A stretch of 64,000 nucleotides of DNA. It comes from Planctomycetaceae bacterium. GTDB taxonomy: Bacteria > Planctomycetota > Planctomycetia > Pirellulales > Pirellulaceae. This document shows positions 42,221 to 51,060 of the stretch, piece after piece (positions within the stretch are counted from its first letter, which is position 1; each line of letters begins with the position of its first letter). The notes under the pieces were generated by a model that saw only the letters and a list, made by a program, of their open reading frames with translations, searched no databases and was not told the DNA's origin. Where the stretch lies: NCBI GenBank assembly GCA_021298315.1, contig JAJTFC010000005.1, positions 1-64,000 on the forward strand, written 5' to 3'. Made by a program: the position numbers and the translations under genes.

Positions 42221-45200
42221 ATGAGCATCGGCTTTTATTCGCGTTGTGCGATTGCGATTTGTGTCTTTCTTGTGCAGATTCATTTGCCATCTGCCAACGC
42301 CCAGCCGCAATCGCAATCCGTTGATTTGCCCAGAAAGCCCTTGTTGCATCTGGACGCTGAGCATTTAGCAAGGGTGCTTGGGCAAAGCCAGCCGGGCCAG
42401 CAGCCGGTTGTCTTTTGGCCAGATGCTCAGAGCCCTTTGCTGCGGTTTGTTTCCGATGGGCCTGAGCAAGCACCTAGACTCGTTGTTGGCAAGGGTTGGT
42501 CAACGGTTCGATTCGACGGAATCGACGATGCGCTTCGTCTGCTTTCGCCTGGGGCTAGCTTGGGTTCGGCGAGTCTTTGGATGGTGCTTGCTCCCCATCA
42601 AAACCCAGGCGACTTTCGCGGTTTTCTGGCCACCAACGCACCGGCTCAGCGCGACTATGTCTCGGGGTTCAATATCGACATGGGGCCTGGTCCGAGTTTG
42701 CGATGGGAGACGATCAACATCGAGGGCCGTGGCTTTTCAGGCATGCAGAATCTTAATCCTAACGCGGTGCGATTCGGAACCTTGCAGATCCTCGAAGTCC
42801 GTTTGGATAAAGAACAAAAACAGATCGCTTTATATGTAAATGGCAAGCAGACGGGCCAACGTCCCTGGACCGCCGAACCCATCGCGCTGGACCAGTGGAC
42901 ACTCGGTGCCCGTTTCTATACCAACGGACCTGGGGATCAGCAGGTCCGAGGTCATGCAGCTTGTGACATCGCCGAATTGATCGTTTTCGAAGGTGTTCTA
43001 TCAGGCGAACAATCGCAGGAGTTGCATAAGCGATTGGAGGCCAAACACCGCATGCTTGCAGAGGTTTTGCCCGATCAAATCAAAAGCAGTACCGATTCCG
43101 ATGCACTTGTCAAAATCGGCAATCCCCCCGAGGTTCAGATGCTCCAAAGCGGATTCGATGTGCATCGTATCCCGCTGGAAATGACCAATGTCAACAACGT
43201 TTTGTATCGGCACGATGGTGTGCTGGTTACCCTCGGTTACAACGGCGATGTTCATCTGCTAAGGGATACAAACGCAGATGGTTTGGAGGATCAAGCCAAG
43301 ATCTTTTATAAGAACCAAGGTTCTCTTCGTGGGCCGATAGGAATGGTGCTTACGAAACCCGAAGATCCTCGCGGATTCGGTGTCTTTGTTTCGAGCAAGG
43401 GTAAGGTTTCCTTGCTGTTGGATAAAGACAACGATGACCTTTGCGACGAAGAGATCGTCGTAGCCAACGGTTGGGAAGAGATCACTCAGAATGTCGACGC
43501 AGTCGGATTGGCCATGGCGCCCGATGGATCCCTCTACTTTGGGCTTGGAGCTGCCAACTATGCCAACGCTTATCTTGTGGACGATAAGGGGTCCAGTAAG
43601 TTTGATATCGAGAGTGATCGCGGAACGATTCAGAAGGTCTCCTCGGATTTCTCGAAAAGGGAGACGGTCTGTACGGGTGTTCGATTTCCTATCGGTATTG
43701 CCTTTGGTCCAGAGGGCGAGTTGTTTTGTACCGATCAAGAAGGTGCAACGTGGCTTGCCAATGGCAATCCCTTTGACGAGCTCTTGCATATTCAAGTTGG
43801 CAAGCATTACGGGTTTCCGCCGAGGCATCCTAAGTTCAATCCGAGCGTGATCGATCAACCGTCGCTATTTGATTACGGTCCGCAGCATCAATCGACTTGC
43901 GGTCTGTTCTTTAATCCAATTGGAGATACCGATTCTGCAGATCTCAAATTGCGTTTCGGCCCCAAGGCCTGGGGAGGCAATGCCCTGGTTGCAGGCGAGT
44001 CACGGGGGAAAATATGGAGAACCCAACTCGTTAAATCGAATGCGGGCTATGTCGCTCAATCCCAACTGATCGCTTGTTTGCAAAAACTCACAGTCGATAC
44101 CTGCGTCTCTCCTACAGGGGAGTTGGTCGTGGCTTGCCACAGCGGCCCGCCCGATTGGGGTACAGGCCCAGTAGGTATCGGTAGTCTTTACAAAGTCAGA
44201 GCCCTGGTTGCCAGCACGCCACGTCCAGTTCAGGCATGGCGGAGCTCTCCTAGCGAATTGACTATTGCATTTGATCAACCGCTTGATTCGACTCGCTGGA
44301 CGGATTTGGCAAAAAGGATTCGCATCGAAACTGGGACATTTGTCAGGGCTGGGGATCGCTACGAAAATCTAATTCCACCCTACGCGGTGGTTCAATCTCA
44401 AATGCTTGCGCCACGCAAGTTACTGCCGGTCACGAGCATTGGACTGAGTCCAGACTTAAGGACATTGACGGTAGGTTTTCCTCAAGTACCCGCGCTACAA
44501 CATGTAGCTGTGACACTTCCCTCGACTGCCGATCCGAGCGCAATCGATGCATCGATGGGAAGTCAAACCAGTCGGATTCTGCAAGTCCAGGAAACCGAAA
44601 TCGATGCTGCACCTTACGGAGTCTTGGCTCAGTGGACTTCCCAAGGTTCGCAAGGGCCCAGTTGGACTGGCTGGTTACCTCATATCGATTTACAGGTGGC
44701 CAAGTCATTGACCCTTGGGAGTGCCCAGCACGACCGGTTGTGGGAGTTGATGCATGAACCAGGAAAGCTATCGCTCAGTACTCAACTGGATTTGCGAGGG
44801 ATCTACAGACCCAAGATCCAGCCTGGGGCGAAGATCGATTACCAGTGGCCAGAGGAAATCGTGACGGTGCAACTTTCGGCAAACGCACTCCAGGTAAACC
44901 GAGAATTCAAGCTGAGTGTTGTTGGCAAACAGGAGTCGTCCAAAGAGGGCTATACGTTAGAGTTTGCTAGTGTGGAAGGAACCGGTCCTGTGACTCCCTT
45001 GAGCTTGATTCTCGAGAAACAGCGCGGTGAGATAGACTTGGTGATTTCTGTTTCGACGCAAGAGCTTGCTCACCAGTGCGCCTTGCCTGTGAATCGATTT
45101 TGGATGCCCTGGGTTACTGAGCAACCAAAGACGACAGACGATGCGATGGAGCTTGCCAAAGTCCCTGAGCTCGATGGTGGCAACTGGGGAAATGGTCGTC

Positions 45201-46384
45201 GGTTGTTTTTGAGCGAGTCGGTGGGATGTTCCAAGTGCCATACCGAGCCCGGGTCGGGAATCGAACCGAAGCTTGGGCCGGATCTCTCCAACATGCCATC
45301 GCGCGATTATGCATCGAATCTTCGGGATATCTTGCAACCGAGTCATGCGATCAATCCGGAGTTTATAGGCCATCAGGTACGGCTCTCGGATGGAACGGTG
45401 CTCACAGGCGTATTGAGAGAGCAGGGGGGTAAGTTGATTTTGGGGGATGCACAAGGTCGTATGCAGGAGATCGTGCGAAGCGATATCGAGCAGATGGTTG
45501 CGTCGAAGTTGTCCGTCATGCCTACGGGCTTGATCGATAAGTTAGACCAGACGCAGGTTCGCGATCTGATGACTTATTTGATGAAGCTGCCACCGTCGAT
45601 GCCACTGTCGGGGCCGATTGCAGCTCCGAGCTTGAGGACTGCAGCAGAAGTTGCCCAGGTGCTCGAGGGGAGCAAGCCGCTGGCTGGTGATCTACGTCGG
45701 CTGAAAGTGGTTTTGATTGCTGGTCCGAAGGATCATGGTCCTGCCGAGCACGACTATCCAGCGTGGCTTATGCAATGGGGGCAATTGCTCACGGCAGCCC
45801 CTGAGTTGGATGTCCAGGTCGGTTGGGAGTTTCCTACCCAAGAACAGATTGCCGATGCGGACGTCCTGATCTTCTTTCAGAAAGGGAGTTGGGATCAAGC
45901 AAGAGCTGCAGCCATGGACGCATTTTTTGCTCGTGGGGGTGGTGCGATCTATCTGCATTGGGCCGTCAATGGCTCAGACCGCGTCGAGGATTTTTCCAAA
46001 CGGATAGGACTGGCTTCATGGGGAGGTAAGATCCAGTTTCGCCATGGCCCGTTGGAGCTTCAGATCACCAACCGGAACCATCCGATCATGCGCAATGTGC
46101 CAACGTTGGATTTGCTCGATGAGAGTTATTGGAAGCTGACGGGGGATGTCAGTCGGATTGGATTGCTGGCGACCAGTCAAGAGGACGGTCAGCCGACGCC
46201 GCAGATCTGGACGTATGAGCCCAATGGTGGGCGGGTTTTTGTGAGTATCCCGGGTCATTACAGTTGGACATTTGACGATCCAATCTTCCGAATCGTCCTG
46301 CTTCGAGCCATCGCTTGGGTGGCCAAAGAGCCGATCGATCGATTCAATGAGCTGGTTCCACTCGGAGCAAGGATGAAACGTTAG
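42221..46384 (+). CDS. Large PVC-type haem-binding protein with LamG-like and ThuA-like domains
   Basis: About 1387 residues. A signal peptide (CAIAICVFLVQIHLPSANA) is followed by a LamG/concanavalin-like domain (about residues 30-270, with WTLGARFYTNGPGDQQVRG). A PVC-type propeller-like domain lies at about 310-700 and a beta-rich region up to 990. A c-type haem site CSKCH follows (Cys1003, Cys1006, His1007), and then PNLSNMPSRDY-like and GTVLTGVLREQ segments. The last 240 residues are ThuA-like (LIAGPKDHGPAEHDYP, IFFQKGSW, GHYSWTFDDP). It is exported and is probably an electron-accepting dehydrogenase-like scaffold (family inference). Start chosen as the ATG before the signal peptide; the longer upstream frame overlaps the NIPSNAP gene. 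Confidence 0.88.
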   Translation: MSIGFYSRCAIAICVFLVQIHLPSANAQPQSQSVDLPRKPLLHLDAEHLARVLGQSQPGQQPVVFWPDAQSPLLRFVSDGPEQAPRLVVGKGWSTVRFDGIDDALRLLSPGASLGSASLWMVLAPHQNPGDFRGFLATNAPAQRDYVSGFNIDMGPGPSLRWETINIEGRGFSGMQNLNPNAVRFGTLQILEVRLDKEQKQIALYVNGKQTGQRPWTAEPIALDQWTLGARFYTNGPGDQQVRGHAACDIAELIVFEGVLSGEQSQELHKRLEAKHRMLAEVLPDQIKSSTDSDALVKIGNPPEVQMLQSGFDVHRIPLEMTNVNNVLYRHDGVLVTLGYNGDVHLLRDTNADGLEDQAKIFYKNQGSLRGPIGMVLTKPEDPRGFGVFVSSKGKVSLLLDKDNDDLCDEEIVVANGWEEITQNVDAVGLAMAPDGSLYFGLGAANYANAYLVDDKGSSKFDIESDRGTIQKVSSDFSKRETVCTGVRFPIGIAFGPEGELFCTDQEGATWLANGNPFDELLHIQVGKHYGFPPRHPKFNPSVIDQPSLFDYGPQHQSTCGLFFNPIGDTDSADLKLRFGPKAWGGNALVAGESRGKIWRTQLVKSNAGYVAQSQLIACLQKLTVDTCVSPTGELVVACHSGPPDWGTGPVGIGSLYKVRALVASTPRPVQAWRSSPSELTIAFDQPLDSTRWTDLAKRIRIETGTFVRAGDRYENLIPPYAVVQSQMLAPRKLLPVTSIGLSPDLRTLTVGFPQVPALQHVAVTLPSTADPSAIDASMGSQTSRILQVQETEIDAAPYGVLAQWTSQGSQGPSWTGWLPHIDLQVAKSLTLGSAQHDRLWELMHEPGKLSLSTQLDLRGIYRPKIQPGAKIDYQWPEEIVTVQLSANALQVNREFKLSVVGKQESSKEGYTLEFASVEGTGPVTPLSLILEKQRGEIDLVISVSTQELAHQCALPVNRFWMPWVTEQPKTTDDAMELAKVPELDGGNWGNGRRLFLSESVGCSKCHTEPGSGIEPKLGPDLSNMPSRDYASNLRDILQPSHAINPEFIGHQVRLSDGTVLTGVLREQGGKLILGDAQGRMQEIVRSDIEQMVASKLSVMPTGLIDKLDQTQVRDLMTYLMKLPPSMPLSGPIAAPSLRTAAEVAQVLEGSKPLAGDLRRLKVVLIAGPKDHGPAEHDYPAWLMQWGQLLTAAPELDVQVGWEFPTQEQIADADVLIFFQKGSWDQARAAAMDAFFARGGGAIYLHWAVNGSDRVEDFSKRIGLASWGGKIQFRHGPLELQITNRNHPIMRNVPTLDLLDESYWKLTGDVSRIGLLATSQEDGQPTPQIWTYEPNGGRVFVSIPGHYSWTFDDPIFRIVLLRAIAWVAKEPIDRFNELVPLGARMKR

Positions 46385-46388
46385 GCGT

Positions 46389-46504
46389 AGGCCCAGTAAC
46401 CCGACGTGTCAACGAGGGAGCGCTTAAGTGATCCTCATGCGTAGCCATCGGCCGTGTACTATCGCTGCCACCCTTACGGTTCGGGTTACTAGCCACCGGG
46501 CCGT
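46389..46504. repeat. 116-bp palindromic dispersed repeat, copy 2
   Basis: Begins five bases after the stop of the PVC-type gene and is the first of three head-to-tail copies. The ends cagtaacccga and tcgggttactag are inverted repeats; inside them agggagc and gctgccaccctta also pair loosely. It may double as a transcription end for the large gene. Confidence 0.88.
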
Positions 46505-46620
46505 AGGCCCAGTAACCCGACGTGCCAACGACGGGGCGCTTGAGTGATCCTCATGAAAGGCCATCGGCCGTGTACTGACGCTGCCTCCCTTACGGTTCGG
46601 GTTACTAGCCACCGGGCCAC
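46505..46620. repeat. 116-bp palindromic dispersed repeat, copy 3
   Basis: Starts exactly 116 bp after copy 2, with a few substitutions (cgacgtgccaacgacggggcg against cgtgtcaacgagggagcg) that conserve pairing positions only partly. Confidence 0.88.
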
Positions 46621-46711
46621 AGGCCCAGTAACCCGACGTGTCAACGAGGGAGCGCTTGAGTGATCGTCATGCGAAGCCATCGGTCGTGTACTGACGCTGC
46701 CTCCCTTACCG
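46621..46711. repeat. 116-bp palindromic dispersed repeat, copy 4, truncated
   Basis: Starts 116 bp after copy 3 but loses its right end: after cctcccttac the sequence departs (cggtctgtgg) and the closing tcgggttactag is absent. It ends about 12 bp before the stop of the YciI gene on the other strand. Confidence 0.85.
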
Positions 46712-46723
46712 GTCTGTGGAAGT

Positions 46724-47017
46724 TCAGACTTTCACTTGGGCTGTTTTTCCGATGACTGTCATCCACTTGCGCACTTGCCAAGAACGCACCAGCCCGTGGC
46801 GAACGTAAGGATCGCGGCTGACGAACTCATCGATCCGCTTGGGATCCTCGACCTTAAAGAGCAAGATGGCTCGATCGACTGGATCGGCCAATGCTCCACC
46901 GAGCTCCAATTCACCTCGGTCGGCAAACTCTTGGGCTAGCTGTAAGTGTTCTTGTCTGTAAGGTTGCCGACGCTCGACGTACTGGTCGACAACCTCATAG
47001 ATAAGTAAATAATGCAT
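46724..47017 (-). CDS. YciI-like protein
   Basis: 97 residues of the YciI/YCII dimeric alpha-beta barrel family (MHYLLIYEVVDQYVERRQPYRQEHLQLA, GGALADPVDRAILLFKVED, FVSRDPYVRHGLVRSWQVRKW). The His and Asp residues typical of the family are present (DPYVRHGL). Activity is unknown. It lies 13 bp downstream of the M16 peptidase gene and is probably in its operon. It could also be a muconolactone-isomerase-like enzyme; the sequence cannot decide. Confidence 0.88.
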   Translation of the reverse strand: MHYLLIYEVVDQYVERRQPYRQEHLQLAQEFADRGELELGGALADPVDRAILLFKVEDPKRIDEFVSRDPYVRHGLVRSWQVRKWMTVIGKTAQVKV

Positions 47018-47030
47018 CGAGCAATCCTAG

Positions 47031-49850
47031 TTACTTCTTGAAGTCACCGGCTCGAATGATCACAAGCTTCTTCGGGTCGATGTACTTCTTGAAGGCTTTT
47101 TGCACATCGGCTGCCGTTAGATTCTCGATCTGTTTTTCTTCCTGAGCAACGTAGGCCATCGAGCGTCCAAGATCGAGGTTCGATGCCAACTGACCTGCGA
47201 TGGCACCGTCGGAGGCACGTCCAATCTTACGAGCCTCCAAATAGGCCTTCTTGGCATCTGCGATTTCCGCATCGGTGGGGCCCAATTCGATGAAGCGATT
47301 GAGTTCCTCCATCGCTGCCTTTTCCACCGCATCGATGTTCTCTGGATTGGTGATGGCATTGATCGTAAAGCGAGCATCGTCACCGCGCGAAGGAATTGAA
47401 ATCGCAGAGGTAACACCGTAAGAAAGGCCTTCTTTTTGACGGATTCGATCCCCGAGTCGACTCGATAATGTACCGCCTCCGAGAATGAAGTTGCCGATCT
47501 CCAAGGGGATATCGTCCTGCGAATCTTCGTTCATAGAGAAGGATAATCCGGTCAAGAAAACCGCGTTTGCCTTGTCGGGCGTGAGGATGTCTCCCTTGCT
47601 ACCCTCAAGCCCCTTCTTGGCCTGCCGTTCGACTCGCTCGAACTTCGTCGAAGTTTCCCAATCCTTCAAAGCTTCCTTGATTTCCTTCAAGGCGACTTCG
47701 GGTTCGAAATCCCCAACGATGGCCACTTCTCCGACCTTTGCTGAGAGCTGATCTTTATAGACAGAAACGATTCGATCGAGCGAAAGGGACTTCATCTCTT
47801 CGATGGTTTCATCGACGGTTCTAGCATAGCGGACATCCCCTTTTTCGTAGTCGCTCAGAGCTCTCGAAAGCTCTGTATTGGCGAGCATCGCCGGATCGGT
47901 GGTCATCTGTGACATCATGGCGATCGACTGTGACCGAAGTTGCTCGAACTCTTCTTGGCTGAACGCGGGATTGCGAAGCACCTCGGCCATCATTTTGATT
48001 CCGTCGGCGATTGATTCCTTTTTGGCTTCTAAGCTGAAAGAGAGCGAACCGGCACTGCCACCGCCACCGCCTCGTCCACCTCGACCACCGCCACGGCGTC
48101 CGCCACCCATTCCGCCGCCTGCACCTAATCGGACCCCGAGGTCATCGAGTTTTTGACGAAGCGCTTGGCGATCGTAGTTCTTGGTGCCTGCCATGAGCAT
48201 CGTAGGTAGCATGCTCGCTGCTGCGGAGAGATTCGAAAGCGAATCCTCGTTCCCATAGCGAAGTGTCAGGGTCATATTGACCGTATCGCCTCGATTCTTC
48301 TTTTGAAGCATCGCAACTTTGATCCCGTCGACATCGACGACTTGCGTTCGCTTGTCGATGTTCTCGGGGGTCGGATCGAACTCTTCGCCCGAGGCGATGG
48401 CTGCTCCACCTTTGTAGTCCTTGACCATCTCGGCGATCGATTCGACGGCTGGAACGCTCAAGCGTTGCGGTTGATCCACAGGGATGAATCGACCGATCGT
48501 TCGATTGTGGGTTTTGAAGTAGGTATTGGCGACGCGGTTGACTTCCTCGGGAGTTACCGCAGCGATGCGATCGCGCTGCAGGAACCACAAACGCCAATCG
48601 CCAAGAGCCGAAGAGGAGCTGAGGGTTTGCATCATCGATGCTGCATTATTGATGGCGTTCTCGTAACCTCTCTTGGCGCGAACCTTAGCACGATCGACTT
48701 CCTCGGCGGTGAAGGTCGTCGAGTCCATCTTTTCGACGATATCCAGCAAAATCTTCTCGGTCTCTTCGAGTTTGCCTTCGGCCGGTTGGGCCGAGAACAT
48801 GAACAAGCCGGGGTCATGGGAACTGTCGGCAAAAGAGCTGGCGCTGGTTGCGATTCCCGATTCGACGAGATTCTTATCGAGCCTCCCGATCTTATCCTCC
48901 GAAAGGATGCTGGCCAAGATCGATAGGGGGGCCCAATCGGGGTGCGAAGCTGCTGGCATGTGATAAGCGGCCATGATCGAACCGATCTTGCCAACGCGAC
49001 GCAAGATCACCGTGCGTTCGCCGTCTTGGGCAGGCTCTTCAGTGTACGTTGCATTGAGCTTTCGATCGGGTTTAGGAATCGAGCCCAAATATTTGGTCGC
49101 CAATTCAAGAGCTTTAGCAACCTCGAACTTGCCAGTGACGATCAGCACGACATTGTCGGGTTGATAGAACCGACGATAAAAGTCTTGCAAATTCTCGATC
49201 GGTACTCGCTCGATGTCTGAGCGGTTTCCGATCGTCGACTTGCCATAGTTGTGCCATTCATAAGCAACGGCTTGGACACGCTGGGCAAGCACTCGCTGAG
49301 GACTGTTCTCGCCATTTTCAAATTCGTTGCGAACGACGGTAAACTCGGACATCAAGTCTTCTCGCTTGATGAAACTGTTGACGAGTCGATCGCACTCAAG
49401 ATGGATTGCAAAATCGAGATTCTCTTCGGTTGCAGGGAGGGTCTCGAAGTAGTTGGTTCGGTCGACGTTGGTCGTGCCGTTGAAGTTAGCGCCATGGTCT
49501 CTCAGCGCTTTGGGTACATCAGGGAATGTTGGAGTTCCCTTGAAGACAAGGTGTTCCAGGAGGTGGGCCATGCCGGCCTCTCCGTAGCCTTCATGCCGCG
49601 AACCTACCAAGACGGTCATGTTGACACTGATCGTCGGACGCGAAGCATCGGGGAACAGCAGCAGGCGAGCCCCATTGTCGAATCGAAACTCGCTGACCCC
49701 TTCGACCGTGGTCACGAGCGTCGGCGGAGCGGCCATGGCAGATTGATAGCCGACAACGCCGCTTGAAACCAAGCCTAACGAAACGATCGAGACTGGCAAA
49801 GAGCCGGTAAGCAAACCCATAAGAAACATCGAAGTCAGACGCATCCGCAT
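47031..49850 (-). CDS. Double M16 zinc metallopeptidase, secreted
   Basis: 939 residues with a signal peptide (about 40 residues ending near SAMA). The first half carries the inverted zinc motif HLLEH at residues 96-100 in AHLLEHLVFKGT and the downstream R/Y-type pattern of active M16 peptidases. The second half is an M16 C-terminal domain without a zinc motif, with the GLSYGVTSAISI segment. This is a fused two-subunit M16 arrangement. A Gly/Arg-rich stretch (GGGMGGGRRGGGRGG) lies between the halves near residue 580. It should degrade peptides in the periplasm. It is upstream of YciI by 13 bp. Confidence 0.92.
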   Translation of the reverse strand: MRMRLTSMFLMGLLTGSLPVSIVSLGLVSSGVVGYQSAMAAPPTLVTTVEGVSEFRFDNGARLLLFPDASRPTISVNMTVLVGSRHEGYGEAGMAHLLEHLVFKGTPTFPDVPKALRDHGANFNGTTNVDRTNYFETLPATEENLDFAIHLECDRLVNSFIKREDLMSEFTVVRNEFENGENSPQRVLAQRVQAVAYEWHNYGKSTIGNRSDIERVPIENLQDFYRRFYQPDNVVLIVTGKFEVAKALELATKYLGSIPKPDRKLNATYTEEPAQDGERTVILRRVGKIGSIMAAYHMPAASHPDWAPLSILASILSEDKIGRLDKNLVESGIATSASSFADSSHDPGLFMFSAQPAEGKLEETEKILLDIVEKMDSTTFTAEEVDRAKVRAKRGYENAINNAASMMQTLSSSSALGDWRLWFLQRDRIAAVTPEEVNRVANTYFKTHNRTIGRFIPVDQPQRLSVPAVESIAEMVKDYKGGAAIASGEEFDPTPENIDKRTQVVDVDGIKVAMLQKKNRGDTVNMTLTLRYGNEDSLSNLSAAASMLPTMLMAGTKNYDRQALRQKLDDLGVRLGAGGGMGGGRRGGGRGGRGGGGGSAGSLSFSLEAKKESIADGIKMMAEVLRNPAFSQEEFEQLRSQSIAMMSQMTTDPAMLANTELSRALSDYEKGDVRYARTVDETIEEMKSLSLDRIVSVYKDQLSAKVGEVAIVGDFEPEVALKEIKEALKDWETSTKFERVERQAKKGLEGSKGDILTPDKANAVFLTGLSFSMNEDSQDDIPLEIGNFILGGGTLSSRLGDRIRQKEGLSYGVTSAISIPSRGDDARFTINAITNPENIDAVEKAAMEELNRFIELGPTDAEIADAKKAYLEARKIGRASDGAIAGQLASNLDLGRSMAYVAQEEKQIENLTAADVQKAFKKYIDPKKLVIIRAGDFKK

Positions 49851-49904
49851 GAGGGTGTCCTTATCAATAAAAGTGGCAATTCAGAAAATATAGTGGCTAA
49901 AACT

Positions 49905-50012
49905 ATTCGTACTCGTAATCGTACTCGTAATCCTACGATAGGAACGGCACAGTGCAATAGAGTTGAATCCCTTCGAGCACGAGCACCGTTTCACTGAGCA
50001 CGAGTACGAACA
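49905..50012. repeat. TACTCG-type inverted doublet, copy 4
   Basis: The left end has ttcgtactcgtaatcgtactcgtaatc (from about 49906). The right end has cttcgagcacgagcaccg and gagcacgagtacgaa (49971-50010). The right end matches copy 3 in the context cccttcgagYacgagYaccRtttcaYtgag. The centre (about 40 bp) is short and unlike the others. It lies between the M16 and GNAT genes. Confidence 0.8.
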
Positions 50013-50058
50013 CCAAGCAGCCTGACAGTCCCCAAAAAATCCCTGGAGGTTCAAAAAA

Positions 50059-51045
50059 TTAAGTTGAAGAATCTAGGTTCGATGGCTGCAAGGTTTTCGT
50101 GGAAGCCACCCACGCGTGGAAGGAAATCGTAGCCTGAAATCCCCATTTTTGATATACGCTCATGGCCAGTTCGTTACGACAATCGACCGCTAGGGCCACC
50201 TTGGAACATTTCTGGGCCGACATCCATTCGACCGCAAATCGCATGATTCCAAAGCTGTAACCTTTGCCCCGAAATTCTGGGGCAAGCCCCAGATAGCTGA
50301 TCTCCCCGATGGGGTAGTTGTGCCGGGCTAGAATCAGGCATCCGGCTGGCTCCCCATCGCATCGTATCACAAACCATCCGTTGACTCCCGGCGTCCGGTT
50401 TGCTTCATAGCCTTCGAGAGCCTTGCGAGTCGAGCGTATCGCGGCAAGCTCAGGGACATCGAGCGACTGCTGATAGGTTCGTTCAAGTAGATTGATCCAC
50501 GTCTCGGACGAGATGCTCTCGAAGGGCTCGATTTGAACTCGATCGTCGAAACTGCTTCGCTGCACGGATCGATTGAAAGGGTAATCCATTTCCATGCGAA
50601 CCAGTTTGGTCAGATAGGACATTCCCGCTTGATTAAAGTACGCATTCGATTCATTGAGCGAGTCGGCTTGTTCGGGCTGGATTTGCACAAGTGCTTGATA
50701 GAGTTCGGCATCTTTTCTGAAGGATTCTACAATTAAGTTTTCCAGGCAGATCGCTTTTAGGTTACCACCATGGGAATAGAAAGGAGTTTCGAGTTGGTTG
50801 CTAAGGTTCGAAACCAGACGCTCTGTGACTGAGCCGTGGATGGCCAATGCTCCTGCAGCCAATACACAATATCCTGCAACGGCCTGGTGGGCTGAGCGAA
50901 CCTGCACCGCGATGACGGGACTTTGAGAGCCCGTTTCGCTTGCTACACGTTGGATCCAATTCCATTCTTGGTTGGCTCGCGAAAACGAAAGGACTTGCGA
51001 ATACCATTCCCACCATCGCACAAGCTTTGGACTGATCCGTGTCAT
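50059..51045 (-). CDS. GNAT family N-acetyltransferase
   Basis: 328 residues. The last 120 hold the GNAT pattern: ISYLGLAPEFRGKGYSFGIMRFAVEWM with the acetyl-CoA-binding R-G-K-G-Y segment, then VALAVDCRNELAMSVYQKWGF. The first 170 residues are of unknown fold. It is the last gene of the PSD1, DUF1501, GNAT string (15 bp after DUF1501). The substrate is unknown; the context suggests a role tied to the DUF1501/PSD1 pair only weakly. Confidence 0.85.
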   Translation of the reverse strand: MTRISPKLVRWWEWYSQVLSFSRANQEWNWIQRVASETGSQSPVIAVQVRSAHQAVAGYCVLAAGALAIHGSVTERLVSNLSNQLETPFYSHGGNLKAICLENLIVESFRKDAELYQALVQIQPEQADSLNESNAYFNQAGMSYLTKLVRMEMDYPFNRSVQRSSFDDRVQIEPFESISSETWINLLERTYQQSLDVPELAAIRSTRKALEGYEANRTPGVNGWFVIRCDGEPAGCLILARHNYPIGEISYLGLAPEFRGKGYSFGIMRFAVEWMSAQKCSKVALAVDCRNELAMSVYQKWGFQATISFHAWVASTKTLQPSNLDSST

Positions 51046-51060
51046 CGTTGGTTAAGCCGA

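Noticed and set aside
46389-46711. Possible CRISPR array
   Set aside because: The 116-bp units are contiguous with no unique spacers and only three copies.
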